Counted from the first letter of the stretch, positions 1-5,252 are shown. The stretch: DNA of 5,252 bases from Methanobacteriota archaeon (GCA_903930505.1 CAIYYQ010000241.1:1-5252); one strand, 5' to 3'. Notes: generated by a model from the letters alone, not told the origin. Translations and numbers: made by a program.

Positions 1-480
1 AATGACTGTTCGAAGGGTTTTTTCACCAATGGGAACAGGGTTCTGATAGGGAGTTATAGGTTTCTGTTTAAGGTTGATATCACTTGCTTGAATCTCTAGG
101 GGATTACCGCTTACAGTAATTTTATCTATTTGTTTTTTTGGTGGTAATAACAGTTTTATGTTTTTCACAGGCAATGCAGGTGCGCCAACACTCTGCCCGA
201 CAGTGATTGTTCCGGACATTGATATTTTTGTATACGCTGAATTCACAAGCATGGTTTCTTTCAACATAGGTTCATCGAATAAAAACGTGTAACTCATACT
301 CTGGGTTTTTATAATAGATATCGGGGACTTCAGCGCCTCACTAGTTCTAAGATCTAATTGTGTATTCTGCGGTTTCGCTGCGGTACCAACAACTGTTGTT
401 ATTGACGCAGTTATTAATATTACACATAATAATATAACAACGATCACGTGCCTTTTTACAAATATATTATTTTTTTCCAT
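1..480 (-). CDS. Secreted protein with C25 (gingipain-type) peptidase propeptide-like N-terminus, partial
   Basis: My own translation of the minus strand gives 160 uninterrupted codons from the ATG at 480-478 to the left edge, so the C-terminal part is missing. Residues 1-11 are basic (Lys3, Lys9, Arg10), 12-32 are strongly hydrophobic, and a small-residue stretch follows (GTAA, 32-35), which is a typical Sec signal peptide. Around residues 95-115 is the phrase GQSVGAPALPVKNIKLLLPP. Gingipain-type C25 propeptides characteristically have a G-x-P-x-LP-V segment followed by a hydrophobic strand and a PP turn, so I read this as that propeptide; the catalytic domain would lie outside the window. 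The start is supported by AAGGAGG ten bases upstream. The gene lies 83 bp behind the beta-helix gene on the same strand. C25-like peptidases are known from sediment archaea of the Thermoplasmata, where they are thought to digest extracellular protein. The family call rests on a short motif; another secreted protein with a similar beta-rich N-domain is possible. Confidence 0.6.
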   Translation of the reverse strand, partial: MEKNNIFVKRHVIVVILLCVILITASITTVVGTAAKPQNTQLDLRTSEALKSPISIIKTQSMSYTFLFDEPMLKETMLVNSAYTKISMSGTITVGQSVGAPALPVKNIKLLLPPKKQIDKITVSGNPLEIQASDINLKQKPITPYQNPVPIGEKTLRTVI

Positions 481-490
481 CGCTATATTG

Positions 491-497
491 CCTCCTT
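491..497 (-). promoter_or_regulatory. Shine-Dalgarno site of the C25-like gene
   Basis: Read on the minus strand this is AAGGAGG, separated by ten bases from the ATG at 480-478. It fixes the start of the otherwise untracked left-edge gene. The 83-bp gap before it is A-rich on the coding strand and holds a weak TATA-like stretch (TATAATTTAAAA) further upstream. No T-tract is seen on the coding strand that would end transcription from the preceding gene. Confidence 0.75.
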
Positions 498-563
498 ATT
501 TTTTTCTTTTTTTTAAATTATACAAACACATTCAACTTTTTTTAGAAGGATATGAAGATAATA

Positions 564-3488
564 TCAACTCCCAATTAATGCGACGAACGGATCGATATCA
601 GCAAACGTGATCATGCCATCTTGGTTACAATCTGCAGCAATCCACACCCATGTTGGATATTGTATTCGGAATTGTGTCTCCGTGGTCCCAATCGCTGCGA
701 CAAACGGATCAATGTCAGCGAACGTAACCTCTCCATCGTTGTTCACATCACCAAGCTTATAGATCTTTACGGTCAACGGTGTCGACCAGTTGCTCTCAGC
801 ACCAAATGTATCTTTAGCTTTCACTTTTAATTGGTAGGTACCGTGGGTATTCCATATGTGCGTTGCAGAAACCATTTGACCGGATGGATATGGACCCAGC
901 CAGTTACTTATAATGCCATCACCCCAATCCCACATGTAGTACACTTGATCTCCATTCGGATCAATTGCTGATGTGGTGTAGGTGTATTGGGCTCCTTTGA
1001 TTCCTTCCATCAGACCAGTTGGTTGACTCGGCGTCGTTGGTGGGCTGTTCAGCCACCCATCGGGGTACATGAAAGGATAGCAATCATGACTGTTTCCACC
1101 GGGAATGGAATACGGCGTATCACCGATGCCATCGTGATTGTTGTCGGTTCCTGTGTAATCACTCCAATAGTTGCCCTCGTGCCCATCATCCCAGATATTA
1201 TTTGAATAATCTTCCTGCGCATTCTGTGCGTTGTCAAAGATATTGTTGTGATGAATGATATTATCATATGCATACTCTGAATAAACACCGTAGACGCCGT
1301 TATGATCAATGGTGTTATGATGAACAACATTTCCTGTTGCGGAAAGGAAGAAATAGACACCATAGTGGGAATTATTATACGAGTGACAATACGCGATGTT
1401 GTTGTTCGTGCATTCGCTGTCTATAAGGTAGATACCGATGTTATAATTCTCGTACACCTCGCAGTTCAACACATTACATTCGGAGGAATCACCGAGGCAG
1501 ACTCCGTCGTATCCATTCTGGTACAATCTGCACTGTTGAATAGTACAATAGGATGATTTGGCTACGTAGATTCCATGGGCACTATTATGGGAAACCGCGC
1601 AGTTTATGACGTCGCAGGAGGGGGACCCGTAGAAATAAATCCCGTACATATTATTAGAGAACGTGGAGTTAATAATATGAATCTCCGGGGAACATTCTGT
1701 ATAGAGTCCGTCAGCGTAATTATCGAAGAGACGACAATTGATGATTTCATTGTCTGCAGATGATGATGTCCCTGTGCCTGTGAGACAGACACCATGCTGA
1801 GCGTTATTATAGATCAGGGAATTTCTGATATGCATCTGCGAGGAGAGCAAGGTGAATATCCCAAGGTAGGTATCATGGACGCGTACCGTATCGATGGTGA
1901 TCTGGGTTGTGTTTGCACATACGATGCCTCTAATATCAGCGTTTTGTATAGTCACGTTTGTGCATGATACAAGACCTAAAAAGCCGATGTTGTCATTTCC
2001 GTCAAGGATCATATCCTGCTGTCCGATGAGATAGATGATTGGTTTCCCATCGACGGTGTTTGAGGAATCAATATCATGATAAAAAACTGTGATATCCCAC
2101 CCATAGATGGTAAACCAGTCTACGATATTATTTCGCAGTGAACAGGTGGTAGATTGCCACAGAGCGATTCCCTCAGATGTACAATTGGTCAGGCTGATCG
2201 AAGAAGATTCCATCGACCAGATCGCCTTTTCTGTTGTGCAATCGTTCAATGTACAACTATCAGACCAAAGGAATTGCAGGTCATCGTAGTTCCTCGATAT
2301 TGCACAACCGGTGGTAAAAACCTGTGAGCATCCGGTAAGATAGAAACCACCAACGCAGTCGGAAAGAGAGACATCGGAAATCACGATCATTGAACAGGCC
2401 AGAAGGAGAATACCGTAGATGCTCTGATGAGAGGTAATATGAGAAAAGGACGAAGATGTTGTCCCTGCAACTGTGATTCCTTCTGTATCGAGGTTGTTTA
2501 CGGTGATATTTTCGCAGGATATCAAACCAAGAAAACCGACAGAGCTTGTTTCGTCGAATACGAGATCGCGTTGCTCAACCAGATAATAAATCGGCTTTCC
2601 ATCAACCGTATTTGAAGTGTCGATATCATGAAAAAAAGCCCAGTCAACAGCAAAATTAAACGCATTATTATAAATAGTATTATTTCTCAGGTAACAGTTT
2701 TCTGAAGAATCAATATATATCCCAAAATACACATTGTTGCTTACCGTACAGTTGATTATATTACAGTTGTTTGATCCCAGTGGGTAAATCCCACATTGAT
2801 TGTTGGATACGGTACAGTTCCTAATTGTACAGCTAGGGGATTCATCAGAAAGCATTATTCCATAATAAGTATTCGAGATAACACAATCAGCAACATTACT
2901 GTTGGACGACGCAAAAAGATAAATTCCATATTCACCGTTCTGTATCGTGAACATGCGAACATCTGCGGAGGCGCTATAAACAGCAATTCCGCAACCTCCT
3001 CCATCAATAATTGTCGTATCAGTATATTCGCCTGTGAGGGTTATCGCCTTATTAATTAGAACGTTTTCATGGTAAATTCCACTGAATACAAACACGGTAT
3101 CTCCTATATTCGCTGCATCGACGCCATTTTGAATGTGCTGATAGGGGTTTATCAATGTTCCATACCATGGACCAGCGATGTTGCTATCATCGACATAGAT
3201 TGTTGCTGCACGAACAATTCGCTGTTTTTTGTTCATTGTGTTGGTTTTTATTGGAACATTTTGAATATCATTGAGTATCTTTGATTTTATTGTTTCACCG
3301 TGTTCCGTCCAAGGGAATTTTGAAGTTTTATTATAGAGGTCCATTGAATGATTCGGTGCTTCCTTATATACGGCTGTCGTCTTCTGTAATTCTGTTGTAG
3401 TTTTACTGGCACCTGGAAAAACAGCTGCCCCTACAACTAAAAATATTATTCCAAAAATCATTAAGGTGTTTTTATAGATATTTTTCAT
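564..3488 (-). CDS. Secreted right-handed beta-helix (NosD/CASH-like) protein with PKD-like domain and C-terminal dockerin-like pair
   Basis: This 974-residue protein starts with a Sec signal peptide (Lys2 and Lys6, hydrophobic 8-23, then FPGAS). After a linker, residues about 97-165 open a beta-helix with the usual 'YVDDSN...GD-V-V..G-Y' start of extracellular parallel beta-helix proteins. Coils of about 22-23 residues run to roughly 750, full of N-C-x-V/I-S-N-N and G-I-Y turns. Two NosD/CASH-type segments with NTVDGKPI-YL lie near 293-303 and 477-487. Residues about 760-810 (GNYWSDYTG, then DNNHDGIGD) are the usual cap of archaeal NosD-like repeats. About 816-910 is a PKD-like domain with WDWGDG at 853-858. 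At the end, two loops D914-V-N-N-D-G...D925 and D953-C-N-Q-D-G...D964, each followed by IDPFVA, match the dockerin type I calcium-binding pattern. No C-terminal membrane anchor is present. It is probably a cell-surface or extracellular carbohydrate-binding or polysaccharide-active protein; no catalytic residues can be assigned. The start is backed by GGGAGG eight bases upstream. Confidence 0.88.
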   Translation of the reverse strand: MKNIYKNTLMIFGIIFLVVGAAVFPGASKTTTELQKTTAVYKEAPNHSMDLYNKTSKFPWTEHGETIKSKILNDIQNVPIKTNTMNKKQRIVRAATIYVDDSNIAGPWYGTLINPYQHIQNGVDAANIGDTVFVFSGIYHENVLINKAITLTGEYTDTTIIDGGGCGIAVYSASADVRMFTIQNGEYGIYLFASSNSNVADCVISNTYYGIMLSDESPSCTIRNCTVSNNQCGIYPLGSNNCNIINCTVSNNVYFGIYIDSSENCYLRNNTIYNNAFNFAVDWAFFHDIDTSNTVDGKPIYYLVEQRDLVFDETSSVGFLGLISCENITVNNLDTEGITVAGTTSSSFSHITSHQSIYGILLLACSMIVISDVSLSDCVGGFYLTGCSQVFTTGCAISRNYDDLQFLWSDSCTLNDCTTEKAIWSMESSSISLTNCTSEGIALWQSTTCSLRNNIVDWFTIYGWDITVFYHDIDSSNTVDGKPIIYLIGQQDMILDGNDNIGFLGLVSCTNVTIQNADIRGIVCANTTQITIDTVRVHDTYLGIFTLLSSQMHIRNSLIYNNAQHGVCLTGTGTSSSADNEIINCRLFDNYADGLYTECSPEIHIINSTFSNNMYGIYFYGSPSCDVINCAVSHNSAHGIYVAKSSYCTIQQCRLYQNGYDGVCLGDSSECNVLNCEVYENYNIGIYLIDSECTNNNIAYCHSYNNSHYGVYFFLSATGNVVHHNTIDHNGVYGVYSEYAYDNIIHHNNIFDNAQNAQEDYSNNIWDDGHEGNYWSDYTGTDNNHDGIGDTPYSIPGGNSHDCYPFMYPDGWLNSPPTTPSQPTGLMEGIKGAQYTYTTSAIDPNGDQVYYMWDWGDGIISNWLGPYPSGQMVSATHIWNTHGTYQLKVKAKDTFGAESNWSTPLTVKIYKLGDVNNDGEVTFADIDPFVAAIGTTETQFRIQYPTWVWIAADCNQDGMITFADIDPFVALIGS
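567..751 (-). other. Dockerin-like domain (two calcium-binding F-hand loops)
   Basis: These are the last 62 residues of the beta-helix protein. Two 12-residue loops with Asp/Asn at positions 1, 3, 5 and 12 and Gly at 6 begin at Asp914 and Asp953, 39 residues apart, and each is followed by ADIDPFVA. The underlying DNA repeats too: near 580-607 and 697-724 the sequence gcgacraacggatc and the bases after it match with few changes at an offset of 117 bp. In known dockerins this fold binds cohesin modules on a partner protein; the partner here is unknown. Archaeal and planctomycete proteins carry similar IDPFVA dockerin-like ends. Confidence 0.8.
759..1043 (-). other. PKD-like domain of the beta-helix protein
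   Basis: Residues about 816-910 begin with a PPTTPSQP linker and contain AIDPNGDQVYYMWDWGDG (841-858), then a W-N-T-HGTYQLKVKAKD strand pair near 879-893. The WDWGDG core and the HGTY-x-LKVKAKD strand are hallmarks of PKD/Ig-like surface modules. Such domains usually serve as spacers or in protein or carbohydrate contact. It sits between the beta-helix and the dockerin-like tail. Confidence 0.8.
1884..2690 (-). repeat. Internal duplication inside the beta-helix, 184-residue period
   Basis: Residues 267-351 (2690-2436) and 451-535 (2138-1884) align without gaps at a distance of 184 residues. Shared landmarks are LRNN, HDID-S-NTVDGKPI-YL, a hydrophobic acid-rich strand, GFLGL-SC-N-T and a following G-I/V turn. 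The unit is a NosD/CASH-like module copied with several beta-helix coils, so the helix seems to have grown by module duplication as well as by single-coil repeats. Divergence at the protein level shows that it is old. Confidence 0.8.
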
Positions 3489-3496
3489 TTTTTTTT

Positions 3497-3502
3497 CCTC
3501 CC
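3497..3502 (-). promoter_or_regulatory. Shine-Dalgarno site of the beta-helix gene
   Basis: On the minus strand GGGAGG is followed by eight A residues and then the ATG at 3488-3486. It supports this start, which also gives a complete signal peptide. Confidence 0.75.
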
Positions 3503-3525
3503 TATTTATTTTAATGAACTATCTT

Positions 3526-3533
3526 TATTTAAA
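3526..3533 (-). promoter_or_regulatory. Candidate TATA box of the beta-helix gene
   Basis: The minus strand reads TTTAAATA here, in an AT-rich divergent intergenic region. A start site about 25 bp downstream would fall near 3505, leaving a leader just long enough to include the GGGAGG site. A second AT-rich stretch near 3540-3552 is an alternative, so the exact box is uncertain. Confidence 0.45.
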
Positions 3534-3580
3534 TGTTTTGAATAAATTAAAATATGCGATATTTTCTCGCAGTCCAAGGG

Positions 3581-3589
3581 TTTTTATAA
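3581..3589 (+). promoter_or_regulatory. Candidate TATA box of the four-helix membrane protein gene
   Basis: TTTTTATAA follows AAGGG. A start site about 25 bp downstream, near 3610, gives a leader of roughly 20 bases that contains the GGGGAG ribosome site. The 14-base element AAGGGTTTTTATAA (3576-3589) recurs inverted ahead of the first TBP gene. Confidence 0.55.
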
Positions 3590-3619
3590 CCAATCTCTGT
3601 TTATGCTAATCAGAAGTAA

Positions 3620-3625
3620 GGGGAG
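3620..3625 (+). promoter_or_regulatory. Shine-Dalgarno site of the membrane protein gene
   Basis: GGGGAG lies six bases ahead of the ATG at 3632 and supports that start over the overlapping out-of-frame reading from 3688. Confidence 0.65.
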
Positions 3626-3631
3626 AGTTAT

Positions 3632-4108
3632 ATGGTTGAAAATAATGAAAACACAGAATGTTGTAAATCGGAGACGAAAGGTTTAGGATGGCGCGTATCA
3701 CTCAGCATTATTGCTGGTGTGGGATGGCTCGTGTTTCTCATCCTTTGGCTGTTTTTCTATGCAACAAATTTTTCCTGGGAAAAGAATGTCGCAATTTTCC
3801 TTCTATCCCTCGTTGTGATATGTCTGGTCCTAGGAGGACCCTGGGCAATTTGGGGATTACGACAGCAGACGGAAAAAGAAATGTGGAAAATCAAAGGATT
3901 CAGATGGCGGGTATGGCTGTCCGGTATCCTCTTTGTTGCGGTCATTGCTTTCCTTATATACTGGTTCTGGTACAAAGCAGAAGAATGGAGTCTGTACCAA
4001 AATATCGCAATCTTCATTGTTACCTTCTTGATTATAGGTGGCATTCTGGGTGCTGCCTGGGCGCCATGGGGAATGAAACACGGACCTGATTGGGAAAAAC
4101 ACAAATAA
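3632..4108 (+). CDS. Tryptophan-rich four-helix membrane protein, internally duplicated, function unknown
   Basis: I do not recognise a named family for this 158-residue protein. It has a short hydrophilic N-terminus with Cys10-Cys11, then four predicted membrane segments at about 22-43, 53-70, 94-113 and 124-142, with Lys/Arg/Glu-rich stretches at the ends and between the pairs (77-93). The two halves, residues 16-76 and 88-148, align without any gap at an offset of 72 residues. By hand I count about 26 identities in 61, including KG--WRV-LS, the NxAIF motif (52-56 and 124-128) and the WA-WG motif (71-75 and 143-147). There are 15 tryptophans, nearly 10 percent of the chain, many near membrane edges. 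The gene has its own TATA candidate and ribosome site and a T-rich tract behind it, so it is probably transcribed separately from the TBP genes. It could be a small channel, a membrane scaffold or a membrane-stress protein; no evidence picks between these. Confidence 0.85.
   Translation: MVENNENTECCKSETKGLGWRVSLSIIAGVGWLVFLILWLFFYATNFSWEKNVAIFLLSLVVICLVLGGPWAIWGLRQQTEKEMWKIKGFRWRVWLSGILFVAVIAFLIYWFWYKAEEWSLYQNIAIFIVTFLIIGGILGAAWAPWGMKHGPDWEKHK
3677..4075 (+). repeat. Tandem duplication inside the membrane protein gene, 216-bp offset
   Basis: Codons 16-76 (3677-3859) and 88-148 (3893-4075) encode homologous two-helix units separated by an 11-residue charged linker (77-87). The DNA still matches locally: ggatggcgcgta near 3687 against agatggcgggta near 3903. 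The gapless 72-residue offset indicates a clean gene-internal duplication. Confidence 0.8.
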
Positions 4109-4131
4109 ATTTCTTTAAATACAACCCAAAA

Positions 4132-4159
4132 CCCCTTCTTCTGTGTTTTCTCCTTATTT
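4132..4159 (+). terminator. Candidate pyrimidine-rich terminator after the membrane protein gene
   Basis: From 24 bp past the stop codon at 4106-4108 the coding strand runs through C and T almost without purines, including TTTT and TTATTT. Archaeal RNA polymerase tends to stop at T-rich coding-strand tracts without a hairpin. No convincing stem-loop is visible. Confidence 0.45.
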
Positions 4160-4195
4160 ACCTCGAGAGAAAAACAAGGAAAATCTAACGAAATC

Positions 4196-4216
4196 TTTAT
4201 AAAAACCCTTTATATA
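4196..4216 (+). promoter_or_regulatory. Two closely spaced TATA-like boxes ahead of the divergent TBP gene
   Basis: TTTATAAAA begins at 4196 and TTTATATA covers 4209-4216, 13 bp apart. The upstream box is preceded by the purine-rich CGAAA (4189-4193), a possible BRE. With usual archaeal spacing the upstream box would start RNA near 4220-4226, at the ribosome site. The downstream box would start it near 4235-4240, giving a nearly leaderless message. Which box works cannot be told from sequence. Confidence 0.6.
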
Positions 4217-4220
4217 CTTT

Positions 4221-4230
4221 AAGGAGGGAG
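4221..4230 (+). promoter_or_regulatory. Shine-Dalgarno site of the divergent TBP gene
   Basis: AAGGAGGGAG ends nine bases before the ATG at 4240. It is a strong site and decides the start codon. It overlaps the predicted start-site region of the upstream TATA box. Confidence 0.75.
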
Positions 4231-4239
4231 TTTCCATTT

Positions 4240-4782
4240 ATGACGAATCTGACCACTGAGAACATTGTTGTTTCTGCACCACTGACCGATCCGCTTGATC
4301 TGAAAAAAACAGCAGAAAACCTCCCAGATGCCATATACAACCCTGCAGAAGCCTCTGCCATTATTTTGCATATAACATCGCCACTTGGCATGGGTGCACT
4401 CTTTGCCAATGGAACAGTTATGTGCACCGGAGTAAAAAATTTAGACGATGCAGCAACTCTTGTTGAATTGGTCGGAAAACGACTCTATGTCGCTGGTGTT
4501 TCTGTTCATGAAAAACCTGCTCTGAAAATCAACACGATCGTTGCCTCTGTTGATTTCCAAAAGAAACTGGATCTGAAATCAATTGCAAAATCTTTGAAGA
4601 ATCAAAACATGGAATACAACCCAAAACAATTTCCAGGTCTGATCATTCAACAAAAAGAGCAAAACACGGTTATTCTTCTTTTTGATTCAGGGAAGATGGT
4701 TTGTACTGGACCGGGATCGGAAGAAATAGCATGTTCAATAGAGAAAATGACGAACGATTTATCATCATTAGGTATGATATAA
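4240..4782 (+). CDS. tbp: Divergent TATA-box-binding protein paralog
   Basis: This 180-residue protein has the usual archaeal TBP length and the two-repeat saddle fold, with repeats at about 6-82 and 97-174 and matching residues 93 apart. TBP binds the TATA box, bends it and recruits TFB and RNA polymerase. The protein aligns without gaps with its downstream neighbour. Conserved features are Asn8 before Ile-Val, Phe55 and Phe148 in the LF-x-(S/N)-G strands, Phe131 in QFPG, and CTG at 62-64 and 155-157. Departures are clear. The first-stirrup QFPG is replaced by EASA, so the intercalating Phe is Ala38. The Asn of the second repeat is Thr99. The E-P-E of the second stirrup, which contacts TFB in canonical TBPs, is N127-P-K129. 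I infer a TBP with altered DNA preference and altered TFB contact, possibly a stress- or gene-set-specific TBP or a competitor of the general one. The next gene follows after 21 bp, so the two probably share a message. Confidence 0.93.
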   Translation: MTNLTTENIVVSAPLTDPLDLKKTAENLPDAIYNPAEASAIILHITSPLGMGALFANGTVMCTGVKNLDDAATLVELVGKRLYVAGVSVHEKPALKINTIVASVDFQKKLDLKSIAKSLKNQNMEYNPKQFPGLIIQQKEQNTVILLFDSGKMVCTGPGSEEIACSIEKMTNDLSSLGMI

Positions 4783-4787
4783 TAAGA

Positions 4788-4794
4788 AAGGAGG
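4788..4794 (+). promoter_or_regulatory. Shine-Dalgarno site of the second TBP gene
   Basis: AAGGAGG lies in the 21-bp gap between the two TBP genes, nine bases before the ATG at 4804. The gap leaves no room for a separate promoter, although one inside the upstream gene's end (ATGATATAATAAG) cannot be excluded. Confidence 0.8.
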
Positions 4795-4803
4795 AAAAAA
4801 CGT

Positions 4804-5252
4804 ATGCCAGACGTAATTGTAGAAAATATTGTCGCATCGACATCTTTTGCAGATAAGTTGGATCTGGATGTGATCGCTCACGCATTAGAAGAAGCTGAAT
4901 ATGAGCCGGAGCAGTTTCCCGGGCTTGTGTATCGGTTAGATAAACCTAAGACTGCAACGCTTCTTTTTCGCAGTGGGAAAGCAAATTGTACTGGTGCGAA
5001 AAACATTGAAGATGTGAGAAAAACCATTAAGATTATCGCGGAAAAACTGAAAAAACTTAATGTAGATGTGTACAAGGACCCTCAGATTGTGATCCAGAAT
5101 ATTGTTGCAATCTCGGATCTTGGCGGTGAATTGAATCTTAACGAGGTTGCGATGGCGCTTGGTCTTGAGAACGTTGAATATGAACCTGAGCAGTTTCCCG
5201 GGCTTGTTTATAGGATAAAAGAACCAAAAGTAGCTATGCTTTTGTTTGGTTC
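4804..5252 (+). CDS. tbp: TATA-box-binding protein, canonical type, 3' end outside window
   Basis: By hand translation, 149 complete codons are present before the right edge; about 30-40 more are expected. It carries all visible canonical TBP landmarks: Asn8 and Asn99 before Ile-Val, EYEPEQFPGLVYR at 32-44 and again at 125-137 with Phe38 and Phe131, LLF at 53-55 and 146-148 with Phe55 and Phe148, and CTG at 62-64. It is the likely general initiation factor that binds TATA boxes and recruits TFB. The start is set by AAGGAGG and by alignment with the upstream paralog, which begins at the same position. The two repeats are unusually alike at DNA level around the stirrup. As second gene of the pair it is probably translated from the same transcript as the divergent TBP. 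Confidence 0.95.
   Translation, partial: MPDVIVENIVASTSFADKLDLDVIAHALEEAEYEPEQFPGLVYRLDKPKTATLLFRSGKANCTGAKNIEDVRKTIKIIAEKLKKLNVDVYKDPQIVIQNIVAISDLGGELNLNEVAMALGLENVEYEPEQFPGLVYRIKEPKVAMLLFG
4909..5207 (+). repeat. Exact 20-base repeat in the two stirrup-coding segments of the second TBP gene
   Basis: gagcagtttcccgggcttgt occurs at 4909-4928 and at 5188-5207, 279 bp (93 codons) apart, in the same codon phase. It encodes EQFPGLV in both halves of TBP. Flanking bases are also similar (gaatatga before it). The conservation reflects the ancient TBP duplication, and the identical codons suggest local conversion or codon constraint. Confidence 0.9.

Noticed and set aside
481..563. Poly-T runs on the plus strand as a terminator
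   Set aside because: The flanking genes are on the minus strand, where these runs read as A. No plus-strand gene ends here.
1200..2950. Repeated Asn/Cys-rich short units that could suggest a tandem DNA repeat or CRISPR
   Set aside because: The periodicity is at protein level (beta-helix coils of 22-23 residues). The DNA is diverged, without identical repeats and unique spacers.
987..3284. Several 60-104 residue open frames on both strands inside the beta-helix gene
   Set aside because: They lie within the 974-codon frame, lack ribosome sites and have no recognisable domains. The long frame has signal peptide, repeats and domains in order.
3688..4104. Open frames of 81-133 residues overlapping the membrane protein gene on both strands
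   Set aside because: The 3632 frame has the ribosome site, membrane helices and an internal protein repeat. The others have none of these.
4240..4782. First TBP gene as a pseudogene
   Set aside because: The frame is full length with strong ribosome site, TATA candidates and both repeats intact. The substitutions are few and at functional sites, with no frameshift or stop.
4670..5075. Minus-strand open frames across the TBP genes
   Set aside because: They are antisense to two clear TBP frames and show no coding features of their own.

Overview
This window is archaeal. Two adjacent genes at the right end encode TATA-box-binding proteins (TBP), promoters carry TATA-like boxes, and the genes start at ATG behind strong GGAGG-type ribosome binding sites. 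The left half encodes exported proteins on the minus strand: a gingipain-type (C25) peptidase-like propeptide and a large beta-helix protein ending in a PKD-like domain and a dockerin-like calcium-binding pair. This mix fits a mesophilic or sediment-dwelling relative of Thermoplasmatota (Euryarchaeota in the older sense), but that placement is inference; no rRNA or other marker gene is present.

Layout. Positions 1-480 (minus) hold the first 160 codons of a secreted protein resembling the C25 propeptide region; it leaves the window at the left edge. Positions 564-3488 (minus) hold a 974-residue secreted right-handed beta-helix (NosD/CASH-like) protein. The two are 83 bp apart on the same strand with no obvious terminator between them, so they may be co-transcribed. 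A 143-bp divergent promoter region (3489-3631) separates them from the plus-strand genes. Positions 3632-4108 encode a 158-residue, tryptophan-rich membrane protein built from two copies of a two-helix unit. A 131-bp gap with a pyrimidine-rich terminator candidate and TATA-like elements follows. Then come two TBP genes 21 bp apart: a divergent TBP (4240-4782) and an ordinary-looking TBP (4804 to beyond the right edge).

The most interesting part is the TBP pair. The two proteins align without gaps through residue 149, so substitutions can be read directly. The first paralog has lost one of the four DNA-intercalating phenylalanines (Ala38) and one of the two central base-contacting asparagines (Thr99). 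It also replaces the two acidic residues expected to contact TFB in the second stirrup with Asn127 and Lys129. The second paralog keeps all of these as far as it is visible. This looks like an operon making one general TBP and one specialised or regulatory TBP variant. The secreted genes form a separate functional group concerned with the cell surface or extracellular degradation.
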